Assembly (NCBI RefSeq): GCF_006517175.1
Contig: NZ_CP041186.1
Coordinates: forward strand, 3,685,074-3,749,073
Length of the DNA stretch: 64,000 bases
Direction of reading: 5' to 3'
Source of the DNA: Persicimonas caeni
Lineage (GTDB): Bacteria > Myxococcota_A > Bradymonadia > Bradymonadales > Bradymonadaceae
Part shown: one piece after another, positions 51,161 through 61,097 of the stretch
How the letters are laid out: every line of letters starts with the position of its first letter
How positions within the stretch are numbered: the first letter of the stretch is position 1
Notes under the pieces: generated by a model
What the model saw: only the letters and a program-made list of their open reading frames with translations
Database searches by the model: none
Told to the model about the DNA's origin: nothing
Made by a program: the position numbers and the translations under genes

Positions 51161-52495
51161 ATGCACTGGCCGACGCTTGGCAAAAACTTGCTGCGAATCC
51201 TGCTCACCGTGGGGCTGGTCTGCGGAATCGCCGCGGCGTTTCTGGTGCTCAACCCCTCGTCGCAAGACGGCGGGGTCGGGGTCGAGTCCTCGCAGGCCGA
51301 CGTGCTGTGGATGACCCCCTTCGAGCGCACCAACACTCAGAAATTCGCCGGCGCGCTCCAAGATCTGGGCCACGAGCCGCCCCGGGCGTATAACCTGAAC
51401 GGCAACGACGTCTACTTCTCGACGCGCACCTCGCACAAAAGCCCCGAGCTTTTGCTCGAAGAGTACCAGCGCGCCTTTGTCGAGCACGGGCTCAACAGCC
51501 GCATGTGGATGCAGAGCACCGACCAGTTCAGCCGGCTGCGAGGCTCCGAGGCGCACAAAAAGCGCTACGCCGAGCGCTCTGAGGCGGCGATCAACGGCGA
51601 AATTCTGCCCGCGGTGGTCAACAACGACTACATGTCGATGACGGGCATGGTCTTCGACAAAGGCGACGCCGAGGGCGAGACCTCCGAGCGCGCCATCGAG
51701 ATGATCGATCAGATCGAGCAGACCACCGAGAAGCTGTCGAAGCTGTACGCTCAGTGCGGCGGCGACCCCGAGTTGGTCGACAAGGCGGCCGCCTCGCTCC
51801 AGCAGCCGCCCACCGGCAAGAAGCTGGGCAAGGCGATGAGCAAGCGCTCCTCGTGCGACGGCGGCGGCCCGAAGGTCTGCTCCGAGTGGCGCGTCCGGCT
51901 CAAGGCTGCGCAGACCGAGCTCAAGGCCTACACCGTCGCCATCAGCGAGCAGCCCGAGCTGCGCACCTGCGCCGCGCTGCGCAGCATGGACAAGGACACC
52001 GCCGAGAAGATCGCCACCGATTTCATCGAGCGGGTCGAGGGTTATCGCTCCATCGAGGCCTTCCGCGACCGCCAAAGCGGCCAGACCGTGGTCACCGCCA
52101 GCTGGAGCGACGAGGAGTTCGACATGAAGGCGGTGCTGCCCGATCGTTACGAGCACGAAGGTCAGACCGACGGTCCGGTGCCCGCGTGCGAGAGTTGCCG
52201 CCAGGCGTTCAACTTCGCCGGCAGCGGCGGCGAGTCGCCCTACTCGAGCAACGAGTTCTGGTCGCAAGAGTCGGTCGATCGCGTCGCGGTCGACTATATC
52301 CAGACCTTGGCCGCCGAGGGCTGGGAGCTTCGCGACGGCGAGCCGATCATGCAGCAACTCTATGGCCGCATGGACGCGCCGGCCGGCGTGGGCAAGTACC
52401 TGCGCTTTGCACGCGGCAACAAGCACATCACGCTGCACGTTCGCCCCGATCGTGAGCACGGCCGCACCGCGGTGACCGCCTTTACCTCGAACTGA
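51161..52495 (+). CDS. Exported/anchored protein of unknown function (tad-like block, gene 5)
   Basis: 444 residues from ATG 51161 (GGAGAAG upstream). An N-terminal hydrophobic segment (LLRILLTVGLVCGIAAAFLV, about 10-29) acts as signal or anchor. The soluble part has several cysteines (SKRSSCDGGGPKVCSEWR, ACESCRQAF) and mixed alpha/beta character; repeated blocks such as VDYIQTLAAEGWELRDGEPI and YFSTRTSHKSPELLLEEYQR recall a duplicated fold, but no family is recognised. It follows the TadE-like gene by 12 bases and ends the block before the clpP promoter region. Confidence 0.65.
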   Translation: MHWPTLGKNLLRILLTVGLVCGIAAAFLVLNPSSQDGGVGVESSQADVLWMTPFERTNTQKFAGALQDLGHEPPRAYNLNGNDVYFSTRTSHKSPELLLEEYQRAFVEHGLNSRMWMQSTDQFSRLRGSEAHKKRYAERSEAAINGEILPAVVNNDYMSMTGMVFDKGDAEGETSERAIEMIDQIEQTTEKLSKLYAQCGGDPELVDKAAASLQQPPTGKKLGKAMSKRSSCDGGGPKVCSEWRVRLKAAQTELKAYTVAISEQPELRTCAALRSMDKDTAEKIATDFIERVEGYRSIEAFRDRQSGQTVVTASWSDEEFDMKAVLPDRYEHEGQTDGPVPACESCRQAFNFAGSGGESPYSSNEFWSQESVDRVAVDYIQTLAAEGWELRDGEPIMQQLYGRMDAPAGVGKYLRFARGNKHITLHVRPDREHGRTAVTAFTSN

Positions 52496-52599
52496 CCCCC
52501 ACGCGGGTGGCTTTCGACCACTCGCGCGTTCCCTCCCCTTGTCAAAACCGATCGCGTTGGCTAGCACTGCACTGGTAGCGCTGCAACAGACGCCACCGT

Positions 52600-52646
52600 G
52601 GAGGCAGCGCTTCCAGCGCCCTTTTGGACCTGGAAGGCCGGCCTCC
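52600..52646. repeat. Cruciform-type palindrome, family 2 copy 2
   Basis: GGAGGCAGCGCTTCCAGCGC followed by GGACCTGGAAGGCC and GCCTCC. It shares the outer GGAGGC/GCCTCC arms and both inner stems with the element at 17904-17954. It lies in the 252-base gap upstream of clpP. Confidence 0.7.
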
Positions 52647-52747
52647 GATGGAAGAGCGCGACCCGCCCGGTTGTTGTTCCCGTGAAAGTCGCGATTAATT
52701 TCCGGGGCACATTAATCATTTATCTTATACACGGCGACGAATTAGGT

Positions 52748-53350
52748 ATGGCATTCATTCCACGCGTTATTGAACAGACTCATCGTGGCGAGCGCGGCTG
52801 GGACATCTTTAGCCGATTGCTCAAAGACCGAATCATCTTTTTGGGGACGCCGGTCAACGATCACGTGGCCAACACGATCATCGCGCAGTTGCTGTATCTG
52901 GAGAGCGAGGACCCCGACAAAGAGATCTCGCTGTATATCAACTCGCCGGGCGGAAGCGTGACCGCCGGGCTGGCGATCTATGACACCATCCAGTACGTCC
53001 AGCCCGAGGTGGCCACGATCTGCTTGGGTCAAGCCGCCTCGATGGGCGCGGTGCTTCTGGCCGCCGGCGCCGAGGGCAAGCGCATGGCGCTTCCCAACGC
53101 GCGGGTGCTCATCCACCAGCCTTTGATGGGCGGGTTGAGCGGGCAGGCCACCGACATCGACATTCAGGCGCAAGAAATTATGAAGCTGCGCGAGACGTTG
53201 TCCGATGTGCTAGTGCGCCACACTGGTCAAACCAAAGAACGCATCGAAGAAGACACTGAGCGTGACTACTACATGAGTGCAATCGAGGCGAAAGAATATG
53301 GCCTGGTCGACCAGGTCATCGAAGGCCGCCCGGCCGCGCTCCAGCAGTGA
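52748..53350 (+). CDS. clpP: ATP-dependent Clp protease proteolytic subunit
   Basis: 200 residues from ATG 52748, normal ClpP length with a short propeptide-like start ([20 protein letters not shown]). Catalytic triad: Ser98 ([12 protein letters not shown]), His123 (LIHQPLMGG) and Asp173 (EDTERDYYM). Forms the tetradecameric protease chamber used by ClpX. The frame is open another 50 codons upstream but that sequence covers the palindromic repeat. clpX follows after a 210-base gap. The order tig..clpP-clpX-lon is kept. Confidence 0.97.
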   Translation: MAFIPRVIEQTHRGERGWDIFSRLLKDRIIFLGTPVNDHVANTIIAQLLYLESEDPDKEISLYINSPGGSVTAGLAIYDTIQYVQPEVATICLGQAASMGAVLLAAGAEGKRMALPNARVLIHQPLMGGLSGQATDIDIQAQEIMKLRETLSDVLVRHTGQTKERIEEDTERDYYMSAIEAKEYGLVDQVIEGRPAALQQ

Positions 53351-53499
53351 TCGAAGATCGGTAAACTGGCGAGCGCCCGGGGAGATTTTTGCCGAATCTC
53401 CAGATATGCTATTTTTGAGATCAGGTGGGCCGCCCGACGAGGCGCGCACCGATGATCGTGATTCGGGCATCGAATATACGCTCGCAAGCCCAGGATACA

Positions 53500-53524
53500 G
53501 CCGCGCGAGGACCACTCGCGCGGC
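53500..53524 (+). other. Perfect hairpin in the clpX leader
   Basis: GCCGCGCGAG, loop GACCA, CTCGCGCGGC: ten GC-rich base pairs, 36 bases before the clpX start, with no T-tract. It may protect or attenuate the clpX message in the otherwise featureless clpP-clpX gap. Confidence 0.5.
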
Positions 53525-53560
53525 TCCGGGCATTGAGATACGTCGCGAAGGACACACGAG

Positions 53561-54823
53561 ATGACGAAGAAGGGAAACGACGGCGGCCACTCCAACCTGT
53601 GCTGCTCGTTCTGTGGCAAGAGCCAGCGCGAGGTCCAAAAGCTTATCGCGGGGCCGACTGTCTACATCTGCGATGAGTGCATCGGCCTTTGCGGTCACAT
53701 CATCGACGAAGAGATGGACCGCGAAGATCGCGCCACGGGCCTGGCCAACGTGCCCAAGCCCATGGAGATCAAGGCCACGCTCGACGATTACGTGATCGGC
53801 CAGGAGCGCGCCAAAAAGATCTTGTCGGTGGCCGTGCACAACCACTACAAGCGCATCGAGAGCCACGTCGACGCCGACGAGGTCGAGCTGCAGAAGTCCA
53901 ATATCCTGCTGATCGGCCCGACCGGCTGCGGCAAGACGCTTTTGGCGCAGACTCTGGCGCGCATCCTCGATGTGCCGTTCACGATCGCCGATGCGACCAG
54001 CCTGACCGAGGCGGGTTATGTGGGCGAGGACGTCGAGAATATCATCGTCAACCTGCTCCAAGCAGCTGACAACGACGTCGAGCGGGCCAGCCGCGGCATC
54101 ATCTACATCGACGAGATCGATAAGATCGCGCGCAAAGGCGAGAACCCCTCGATCACCAAGGATGTCTCCGGTGAGGGCGTCCAACAGGCGTTGCTCAAGA
54201 TCATCGAGGGCACCGTCGCCTCCATTCCTCCCAAAGGGGGGCGAAAGCACCCGCAGCAGGATTTCCTGCAGATCGACACCACCAATATCCTGTTCATCTG
54301 CGGCGGCGCGTTCAGCGGCCTCGAAGAGGTGATCACCCAGCGCGTCGGCCAGCGCAAGATGGGCTTTGGCTCGGACGTGCGCGACAACAACAAAGAGATG
54401 AGCGCCACCGAGTTGCTCGCTCAGTTGCAGCCTGAAGATCTGATGAAGTTCGGGCTGATCCCCGAATTCGTCGGCCGCCTGCCGGTGATCGCCACCCTCG
54501 ACGAGCTCGATGAAGACGCGCTCGTCCAGATTCTGACCGAGCCGAAAAACGCGCTGGTCAAACAATACCGCAAGCTGTTTCGCATCGACGGGGTCGAGCT
54601 CGACTTCGACGAGGCCGCCCTCCGCGCGGTGTCGCGCAAGGCGCTGGGTCACAAGACCGGTGCCCGTGGACTGCGCACCATCCTCGAGCGCGTCATGCTC
54701 GAGTTGATGTACGAGGTGCCCGGCCGCAATGACCTCAAGAATGTGACCATCACCGAAGAGATGGTCGAAGAGGCCGACGACGCGGCCATCCAGTTCGAGG
54801 AGACGAAGGCCGAGAGCGCGTGA
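53561..54823 (+). CDS. clpX: ATP-dependent Clp protease ATPase subunit ClpX
   Basis: 420 residues. N-terminal zinc domain with cysteines 15, 18, 37 and 40 ([21 protein letters not shown]). AAA+ unfoldase: Walker [14 protein letters not shown], Walker [15 protein letters not shown], the pore-loop region and the sensor and RKH-like loop [14 protein letters not shown]. Feeds substrates to ClpP. Start ATG 53561 with AAGGA at the right distance (GAAGGACACACGAG). The 173 bases to lon show nothing beyond an ordinary spacer. Confidence 0.98.
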   Translation: MTKKGNDGGHSNLCCSFCGKSQREVQKLIAGPTVYICDECIGLCGHIIDEEMDREDRATGLANVPKPMEIKATLDDYVIGQERAKKILSVAVHNHYKRIESHVDADEVELQKSNILLIGPTGCGKTLLAQTLARILDVPFTIADATSLTEAGYVGEDVENIIVNLLQAADNDVERASRGIIYIDEIDKIARKGENPSITKDVSGEGVQQALLKIIEGTVASIPPKGGRKHPQQDFLQIDTTNILFICGGAFSGLEEVITQRVGQRKMGFGSDVRDNNKEMSATELLAQLQPEDLMKFGLIPEFVGRLPVIATLDELDEDALVQILTEPKNALVKQYRKLFRIDGVELDFDEAALRAVSRKALGHKTGARGLRTILERVMLELMYEVPGRNDLKNVTITEEMVEEADDAAIQFEETKAESA

Positions 54824-54995
54824 ATAGCGAGAAGCAAACGAGCAAAAACAGCTAAATAGCGAAAATTTTTGCGAGTTTGCTGCGCGCAGGCTAAAACAGT
54901 GTCCTCATTGGGACGTCTCCCAATCTACGTAGTCATCAATCACTTACGCACGGGTGTGCCCACCGAGCTACTCGTGTCGACGGATCGAGGAAAGA

Positions 54996-57500
54996 ATGCC
55001 GTTTTCCCATGATTCGGAGGGTGCGGGCGACCGCCCCACCCGGCGCCTGCCTCTTCTTCCCCTTCGCGACATCATCGTCTTTCCGAGCATGGTCGTTCCC
55101 CTGTTTGTGGGGCGCGAGAAGAGCATCAATGCGCTCGAAGAGGCGATGAACGCCAACAAAGAGATCGCGCTCGCCGCCCAGATCAAGTCGAAGACCAACA
55201 ATCCCACCCAGGACGACATCTATCAGGTCGGCACCTTGGGTCGGATTGTGCAGCTGTTGCGGCTGCCCGACGGTACCGTGAAGGTGCTCGTGGAGGGCAA
55301 GCAGCGCCTGCGTATCGACCAATACGCCAAAAACGACAAGTACTTCGAGGTCGAAGTCGAGCTTGTCGAGCCGGGCGCCGAGAGCGACAAGGATATCGAC
55401 GCGCTCGTCGAGATGGTGCGCTCGACCTTCGAGAAGTACGTCAAGCTGAACAAGCGCGTGCCCCCGGAGATGCTCAGCCAGGTGGCCAAGATCACCGATC
55501 CGGCCAAACTCGCCGACACGATCGTGGCGCAGTTGTCGCTCAAGCTCGCCGACAAGCAGCAGATTTTGGAGGCTTTCGACCCGGGTGATCGTCTCGAGAA
55601 GCTCTACGAGCTGATGCAGTCCGAGATCGAGATCCAGCAGGTCGAGCGCGACATTCGCTCGCGCGTCAAAAAGCAGATGGAGCGCACCCAGCGCGAGTTC
55701 TACGGCAAGAAGGACAACGACTCGAAGAAGTCGGGCAACAAGAAAAACCAGTTCAAGAACGACATCGACGAGCTCGAGGCGCGCATCGCCGAAAAGAAGC
55801 TTCCCGAAGACGCGCGCGAGCGTCTCGAGCAGGAGCTTCGCAAGCTCAAGATGATGAGCCCGATGAGCGCCGAGGCGACCGTCGCCCGCAACTATATCGA
55901 CTGGGTGTTGTCGCTGCCCTGGTTCGAGATGACCGAGGATCGTCTCGACGTGGCCGAGGCCGAAAAGACCCTCGACGCCGACCACTTCGGTCTGGAGAAG
56001 CCCAAAGAGCGGATTCTCGAGCACTTGGCGGTGCAGTCGCTCGTCGAAGAGCCCCGCGGCCCGATCTTGTGCTTCGTGGGCCCTCCCGGCGTCGGTAAGA
56101 CGTCGTTGGGCCGCTCGATTGCGCGGGCGACCAACCGCAATTTCGTGCGCTTGAGCCTGGGCGGCGTGCGCGACGAGGCCGAGATTCGCGGCCACCGACG
56201 CACCTACATCGGCTCGATGCCGGGCAAGCTCATCCAGTCGCTCAAGAAGGCCGAGAGCTCCAATCCGGTCTTCCTGCTCGACGAGATCGACAAGATGTCG
56301 ACCGATTTCCGTGGCGACCCCAGCGCGGCCATGCTCGAGGTGCTCGACCCCGAGCAAAACGGCACGTTCAACGACCACTACCTCGACCTCGATTACGACC
56401 TGTCGAAGGTGATGTTCATCTGCACGGCCAACGATCTGCACAAGATCCCGGCGCCGCTGCGCGATCGCATGGAGATCATCCAGATTCCGGGCTACACCGA
56501 TCGCGAGAAGCTCAAGATCGCGCGGCGCTACCTGATCCCGAAGCAACTCGAGAACAACGGCATCGCCGACATCGACGTGACGATCACCGATGATGCGATC
56601 GATCGCGTCATCCACCACTACACGCGTGAGGCCGGCGTGCGAAACCTCGAGCGCGAGCTCGGCTCGGTGTGTCGAAAGATCGCTCGGCGGGTGGTCGACG
56701 GTGAAGCCGACACGAGCTTTGTGGTCGAGGCCGACGACGTCAGCGAATTTCTGGGGCCGAGGCGCCACCAGAACCAGCGCTTGGAGCGCGAAGATCACGT
56801 CGGGCTGACCAACGGCATGGCGTGGACGCAATTTGGCGGAGTGATGCTGCACGCCGAGGTCACGATGATGGCCGGCACCGGAAAGATCGAGATCACCGGT
56901 AAGCTGGGCGACGTGATGCAAGAGTCGGCCAAGGCGGCGATCAGCTACGTGCGTACCCGGGCGGCGAACTTGGGACTGAGCCCCGACTTCCACAAGAAGG
57001 TCGACCTGCACGTGCACTTCCCTGAAGGCGCGCTTCCCAAAGACGGGCCGTCGGCCGGGATCACCATGGCCACCAGCCTGGTGAGCGCGCTCACCCAGAT
57101 CCCGGTGCGCCACGACGTGGCGATGACCGGCGAGATCACCCTGCGTGGACGAGTCTTGCCCATCGGCGGCCTCAAAGAAAAGCTCTTGGCCGCGCATCGC
57201 ACCGGTATTCGCACCGTGCTGATCCCGAAGCAGAACACCAAGGATCTCGAAGAGGTGCCCGAAGTCGTGCGCGACGCGCTCGAGATCGTGCCGGTCAAGC
57301 ATTTTGACGAGGTGTTGCGCTACGCGCTGAGCCTGGAGCAGCCCGAGGCATTCTTGCGCCAGCTCCGACAGCCGATCCTGCCGCCCAATATCCTTTTGGA
57401 TGACAGCGACAGGCGCATGTCAGTGGGCCGATCGGACGAGGAGATGGAGCCCGCTACGGCTGCGTCGGCGGTCCAAATGGACGACCCGCCCATCCACTAG
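54996..57500 (+). CDS. lon: ATP-dependent protease Lon
   Basis: 834 residues from ATG 54996 (GAGGAAAG upstream). N-terminal LON domain ([20 protein letters not shown], about 18-205), AAA+ domain with Walker A GPPGVGKT at 362-369 and [10 protein letters not shown], and C-terminal serine protease domain with Ser686 in KDGPSAGIT and the partner lysine in [10 protein letters not shown] (Lys729 by spacing). In the linker the family's usual LREQLKAIQ-type stretch is replaced by a lysine/asparagine-rich insert (about 238-255, [17 protein letters not shown]), an oddity of this copy. Degrades misfolded and regulatory proteins; ends the tig-clp-lon group. Confidence 0.97.
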   Translation: MPFSHDSEGAGDRPTRRLPLLPLRDIIVFPSMVVPLFVGREKSINALEEAMNANKEIALAAQIKSKTNNPTQDDIYQVGTLGRIVQLLRLPDGTVKVLVEGKQRLRIDQYAKNDKYFEVEVELVEPGAESDKDIDALVEMVRSTFEKYVKLNKRVPPEMLSQVAKITDPAKLADTIVAQLSLKLADKQQILEAFDPGDRLEKLYELMQSEIEIQQVERDIRSRVKKQMERTQREFYGKKDNDSKKSGNKKNQFKNDIDELEARIAEKKLPEDARERLEQELRKLKMMSPMSAEATVARNYIDWVLSLPWFEMTEDRLDVAEAEKTLDADHFGLEKPKERILEHLAVQSLVEEPRGPILCFVGPPGVGKTSLGRSIARATNRNFVRLSLGGVRDEAEIRGHRRTYIGSMPGKLIQSLKKAESSNPVFLLDEIDKMSTDFRGDPSAAMLEVLDPEQNGTFNDHYLDLDYDLSKVMFICTANDLHKIPAPLRDRMEIIQIPGYTDREKLKIARRYLIPKQLENNGIADIDVTITDDAIDRVIHHYTREAGVRNLERELGSVCRKIARRVVDGEADTSFVVEADDVSEFLGPRRHQNQRLEREDHVGLTNGMAWTQFGGVMLHAEVTMMAGTGKIEITGKLGDVMQESAKAAISYVRTRAANLGLSPDFHKKVDLHVHFPEGALPKDGPSAGITMATSLVSALTQIPVRHDVAMTGEITLRGRVLPIGGLKEKLLAAHRTGIRTVLIPKQNTKDLEEVPEVVRDALEIVPVKHFDEVLRYALSLEQPEAFLRQLRQPILPPNILLDDSDRRMSVGRSDEEMEPATAASAVQMDDPPIH

Positions 57501-57543
57501 AAGGGCGTTGAAAAAAAGTCGCGGGCAAAAGTGAAAAAAAGGC

Positions 57544-57572
57544 TTGACGAAGGAATGAGCCTCCCTTATTTT
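57544..57572 (+). promoter_or_regulatory. Sigma-70-type promoter for tRNA Val-Asp-Asp
   Basis: TTGACG at 57544-57549, 17-base spacer, TATTTT at 57567-57572, about 40 bases before tRNA-Val. Confidence 0.65.
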
Positions 57573-57610
57573 CCGTTTCCGCTTTGAACGGGAGTCACAC
57601 GATTCCCATC

Positions 57611-57682
57611 GGGCGCATAGCTCAGCGGGAGAGCGGCTGCCTTACAAGCAGTAGGTCCCTGGTTCAATCCCAGGTGCGCCCA
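57611..57682 (+). tRNA. tRNA-Val (TAC)
   Basis: 72 bases. Acceptor GGGCGCA/TGCGCCC, anticodon stem GCTGC/GCAGT with loop CTTACAA (anticodon TAC), T-arm CCTGGTTCAATCCCAGG. Confidence 0.95.
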
Positions 57683-57719
57683 TGCCGCAACTCTCGAGGA
57701 GCGGCGAAGAGGTTGAAAA

Positions 57720-57793
57720 GGGGTGGTAGTTCAGCTGGTTAGAATGCTGGCCTGTCACGCCAGAGGTCGCGGGTTCGAGTCCCGTCCACCCCG
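57720..57793 (+). tRNA. tRNA-Asp (GTC), copy 1
   Basis: 74 bases. Acceptor GGGGTGG/CCACCCC, anticodon stem CTGGC/GCCAG with loop CTGTCAC (anticodon GTC). Confidence 0.95.
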
Positions 57794-57837
57794 CTTTTTC
57801 ACCTCCACAAATCGTACCCTCACGGGTATGCAAAGCC

Positions 57838-57911
57838 GGGGTGGTAGTTCAGCTGGTTAGAATGCTGGCCTGTCACGCCAGAGGTCGCGGGTTCGAGTCC
57901 CGTCCACCCCG
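57838..57911 (+). tRNA. tRNA-Asp (GTC), copy 2
   Basis: Identical to the copy at 57720, 44 bases downstream: a tandem gene duplication with different spacer sequence. Confidence 0.95.
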
Positions 57912-57916
57912 CTCAT

Positions 57917-57946
57917 CGACCCGAAGTCGCCCGCGACTTCGGGTCG
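57917..57946 (+). terminator. Hairpin after the tRNA run
   Basis: CGACCCGAAGTCG, loop CCCG, CGACTTCGGGTCG: thirteen perfect base pairs six bases after the second tRNA-Asp, followed by AATCGTTTCTT. Probable terminator with a modest T-tract. Confidence 0.6.
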
Positions 57947-58069
57947 AATCGTTTCTTGGTCCCACCGGCGCGCAACCCCCGCTCAAGTTTGACACTTTAC
58001 TAGCGTATCGAGTACCTTCGAGCCTGTTGATTTGACTTGTCGAACGTAAGTTGTGTCCAAGGGTTTGGG

Positions 58070-59392
58070 ATGCTCGGAGTAAAACGGAGCGGCGTCTGCC
58101 TTGCTTTCTTCCTGGTTTGTCTGGGGCTGATCTCTGCAGGTTGCGGTGACAACGGCAACGGAGATGGCGGCGAGACGGTATTTTTGTACGTCACTAACGG
58201 TTATCCCGGGGCGAGCAGCCTGACTCTGTACGGGCCGACCGGAAAGCTGGTGTCCGGCCTTCCCTTCGGTAAGCGCACCGAGGAGCCCATCGAGGTGGAC
58301 CGCAACGTCAACTCGACGGCGTTCACGCTCGTGCTCGACGGCGCGCCCACCGAGATGCTTCTGAGCAAGCCGCTCTTCTCGATGTATCCCCAGGAGACCG
58401 GCACGCTGATCGTGAGCCGTCGCTCCAACGAAGCGGCCGCCGACGCCACGCTGTACCGGCACATCCGCACCCCGGATCCCGACTGCGTGACCATCTTCGG
58501 CAACTCGCTGTCGTTGAATAACTCGCTGATGCCCGACCAGTTGCTGTCGTACTCGTATCAGACCGAGTGGAACGTCAGCCCGCAGCCCATGTACGACGAG
58601 TCGCTCGAGCAGTACGCGACCACCCGCTGCGGCTTCACGCCCGTGCCCGACAACTACAAGCGTCCCCAGGTGCACACGCAGATCGCCAACGATCCGTGGT
58701 TCTTCCCGGTGACCGGCCAGAACAACACCTACACGCTGGTGTGGGGCGTGCGCAGAACAGACCCGCGCACCGGCGAGCAGCGCTCCGAAGGCTTGAGCGT
58801 CAGCGGCCAGATCTACGCCGAGCCGACCACTGAAGATTTCATGGAGTGTCTGTCGAGCGCGGTGACCATCGAGCAGGAAGACACCGGTGGCGGTGGCGGC
58901 GGCGGTGGACAAACGGCCGAGCAAGAGTGCCCCACGCCGACTGGCCCGGCCGGTCCTGACGGCAACCCCACCTACGCCGAGAGCCAGGTGGTGTGGAACG
59001 TCGAGACCCTCCAGACCTGCTTCGAGCCGTTCACCTACTCGGGCTACCCCGTCGAGCCGGGCCAGCCGGACACCTTCCAGGCCTTCTCGATGAGCCCGGT
59101 GCAAAACGGCCAAGATCTGACTTGTGGCTCGAAGGTGCGCGTGCGCACCCCGGTCCAAGATCTGATCTTCCAGAACGTCGACGACAGCATCCCCGGCTAC
59201 ATCGAAGGCGAGGGTGGCTTCATCGAGATCGACGCGACTTACCCGGCCAGTGAGCAGCACTTCTTCGTGGTGTTCGGCCGACCGGTCAACGCTTTCGTCC
59301 AACAGTGGAACGGTGAGGAGACCTCGGTCGACCTGGGCGAATACCCCTATCCGGGCGACCTCGTGCCGGATTACGCTGCCTCATCCAACTAA
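58070..59392 (+). CDS. Lipoprotein of unknown function
   Basis: 440 residues from ATG 58070 (AAGGG upstream; a TTG at 58037 is in frame). The signal MLGVKRSGVCLAFFLVCLGL ends in SAGC. The mature part starts with a beta domain (TVFLYVTNGYPGASSLTLYG, FTLVLDGAPTEMLLSKPLFS) of the kind found in DUF4397-like surface proteins. A glycine-rich linker (TGGGGGGGGQ, about 280) separates it from a second beta domain with paired cysteines (TCFEPF, LTCGSK). Not recognised beyond this. Likely cell-surface. The next gene also encodes a lipoprotein. Confidence 0.75.
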   Translation: MLGVKRSGVCLAFFLVCLGLISAGCGDNGNGDGGETVFLYVTNGYPGASSLTLYGPTGKLVSGLPFGKRTEEPIEVDRNVNSTAFTLVLDGAPTEMLLSKPLFSMYPQETGTLIVSRRSNEAAADATLYRHIRTPDPDCVTIFGNSLSLNNSLMPDQLLSYSYQTEWNVSPQPMYDESLEQYATTRCGFTPVPDNYKRPQVHTQIANDPWFFPVTGQNNTYTLVWGVRRTDPRTGEQRSEGLSVSGQIYAEPTTEDFMECLSSAVTIEQEDTGGGGGGGGQTAEQECPTPTGPAGPDGNPTYAESQVVWNVETLQTCFEPFTYSGYPVEPGQPDTFQAFSMSPVQNGQDLTCGSKVRVRTPVQDLIFQNVDDSIPGYIEGEGGFIEIDATYPASEQHFFVVFGRPVNAFVQQWNGEETSVDLGEYPYPGDLVPDYAASSN

Positions 59393-59402
59393 AGAACCGA
59401 CG

Positions 59403-59430
59403 GCGCGCAGGCCGTCGTCGGCCTGCGCGC
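59403..59430 (+). terminator. GC-rich hairpin between two lipoprotein genes
   Basis: GCGCGCAGGCC, loop GTCGTC, GGCCTGCGCGC, then TTGCTTCTGCTTC. It lies 13 bases before the next ATG, so it either terminates the first gene or limits initiation of the second. Confidence 0.5.
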
Positions 59431-59443
59431 TTGCTTCTGCTTC

Positions 59444-60970
59444 ATGACCCACAAACGCTGTCGCAGCACCCTCCTCCTGATTCTCTTGTTGGCCCTTCCG
59501 GCCTGCAGCGACGCTCAAGATCCGTCGCCGTCGAACGCCTCTCCGCTCCAACCCCTCATCTACACCGAGCGCCCGGACCTGTCGCCGGAGGCCGCCGCTG
59601 TGCGCGAGCGCCGACTGATGCGTCATCTTCTCGATGGCTCGAACGCTTCGGGCAACTGGGGAAGCCTCGAGAAGCGAAGCCAGACGCGCCGCCAGCCGAT
59701 GTCGACCGCCGAGGCGCTAGGTCAGGCGATGTTCACCGCGCTCGTCGAACGCGACGAGGACCTGTGGGACTCGGTCTTTGTCGCCCCTGCCGATTACGCC
59801 GGCATGGTCCACCTCGAACTCGACCGCTCGCGCAAGTTCGTCGACGACATTCAGGGCAAGAGCGGGGAGGTGTGGCGAAGCTTCGAGGTCGGTCGTGCAT
59901 CCGAGGCCCCCGAAGGCGGCTTCGCCGGCCTGCTCGAGTTCCATAGTCTCGAACTCGGCGAGGGGCGCACCCTCGACGGACCCATCGCCGAGGAGGGCGA
60001 GCCGATCGCCCAGCATTGGGGCAACGTGCTGCGTCTTCGCCTCAAGGGCTCCGACGTGATCTTCGAGCTGCGCGTCCCCAAGATTTTGCGCATCGCTCAC
60101 CCTCGCCACCACCCCAACCAGCCCGGACTCGGCGTCGCCTCGGCGGTTCAGATGAGCTCGCAGCTCGAGGTCTATTTGCGCGCCGGCCTGCACTTGAAGC
60201 CGCAGTTGCTCGAGACGCGCGAATATCCCTACCCGCTGGCGGTGGGGAACTTCTGGCGCTACCGACGAAGCCTGCAGGATGCGGCCAAGGCCGCCGAGGC
60301 GGGCCCCGATTCGATTAAACAAGCTCCGACCCAACAAGATCCCACCAAACAAGCTCCGAGCGAACAAGCTCCGAGTGAACAAGCTCCGAGTGAACAAGCT
60401 TCGCCCGAAGACGCCAACCCGGCGCTGTCGGCGAGCGGGCTTCGCGCCACCGAGACGCTGCTCGAGGTCACCTCGGTCGACCGCTACGGAAGCTGGCGGT
60501 TGGTCACGCTTCGTCGCTCGTACAACGACGAGAAGCTGACCACCATCGACCAGCACTGGCTGGTGCTCCCGCGGCGCATCTACCGGTGTTCGTCGGTCTG
60601 CCGGGTGCACGCCGATGATCTCGGCTGGCTGCTGTCTTACCTCGACCGACAAACCCCGCTCTTTCGCTTCCCCATGCGCCTCGACGAGGGCTGGGGCGAA
60701 GGCGGCCAAAGCGGCGAGGACGACGAGGTGTTCCAGGTCGCCGGCGACTGGCACGACATCCTGGTGCCGGCAGGAAGCTACGCCAACACGGTCGCCATCG
60801 AGGGCACTGGCCCGCTCGAGGCCATCGACCGCTACTACCGCGGCCGCGGCCAGACCCGCTACTTCTCCCACGGCCGTGGCGTCGTCCAGCGTGTGATCCA
60901 CGCCAGCACCGACGGCGACCAACCCGCGGTCGTCGAAAAGCTCATCGAGTCGCGCATCATGCCCCGCTAG
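59444..60970 (+). CDS. Lipoprotein with APSEQ tandem repeats
   Basis: 508 residues. Signal MTHKRCRSTLLLILLLALPAC gives lipidated Cys21. The N-terminal 290 residues are mixed alpha/beta with no known family (AMFTALVERDEDLWDSVFVA). A low-complexity linker of KQAPxQQ/APSEQ units (about 285-325) is encoded by 15-base repeats. A C-terminal beta-rich domain follows, with GNFWRYRRSL before the linker and HWLVLPRRIYRCSSVCR, AGDWHDILVPAGSYANTVAI and YYRGRGQTRYFSHGRGVVQR after it; the latter resembles domains that read as 'fully assembled envelope lipoprotein' in related genomes, but I assign no function. Confidence 0.75.
   Translation: MTHKRCRSTLLLILLLALPACSDAQDPSPSNASPLQPLIYTERPDLSPEAAAVRERRLMRHLLDGSNASGNWGSLEKRSQTRRQPMSTAEALGQAMFTALVERDEDLWDSVFVAPADYAGMVHLELDRSRKFVDDIQGKSGEVWRSFEVGRASEAPEGGFAGLLEFHSLELGEGRTLDGPIAEEGEPIAQHWGNVLRLRLKGSDVIFELRVPKILRIAHPRHHPNQPGLGVASAVQMSSQLEVYLRAGLHLKPQLLETREYPYPLAVGNFWRYRRSLQDAAKAAEAGPDSIKQAPTQQDPTKQAPSEQAPSEQAPSEQASPEDANPALSASGLRATETLLEVTSVDRYGSWRLVTLRRSYNDEKLTTIDQHWLVLPRRIYRCSSVCRVHADDLGWLLSYLDRQTPLFRFPMRLDEGWGEGGQSGEDDEVFQVAGDWHDILVPAGSYANTVAIEGTGPLEAIDRYYRGRGQTRYFSHGRGVVQRVIHASTDGDQPAVVEKLIESRIMPR
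60315..60405 (+). repeat. 15-base tandem repeat inside the lipoprotein gene
   Basis: About six units of the type CAAGCTCCGAGYGAA (some diverged to CAAGCTCCGACCCAA, CAAGATCCCACCAAA) encode the QAPSE linker. Copies in the middle are identical, which suggests recent slippage and possible length variation. Confidence 0.75.
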
Positions 60971-61097
60971 CCACAAGTGAAAAATTGAACAATTGACACT
61001 TGAGAGGGGGCTTGGGTAACCTTTTGCTAACGACTTACTCACACACATCCGGTGCACCGCAAGTCCGAGCTTGGCGGGAGCTAGGAAGGGTTCTGGG

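Noticed and set aside
54936-57302. 788-codon minus-strand open frame opposite lon, and a similar 769-codon frame opposite the tad-like block (50258-52567)
   Set aside because: High-GC coding sequence leaves its complement open. The plus-strand genes have clear family motifs; the antisense frames have no domains and biased composition.
57720-57911. Identical tRNA-Asp copies as an attachment-site duplication of an integrated element
   Set aside because: Only 44 bases separate the copies and there is no integrase; a simple tandem tRNA duplication explains it.
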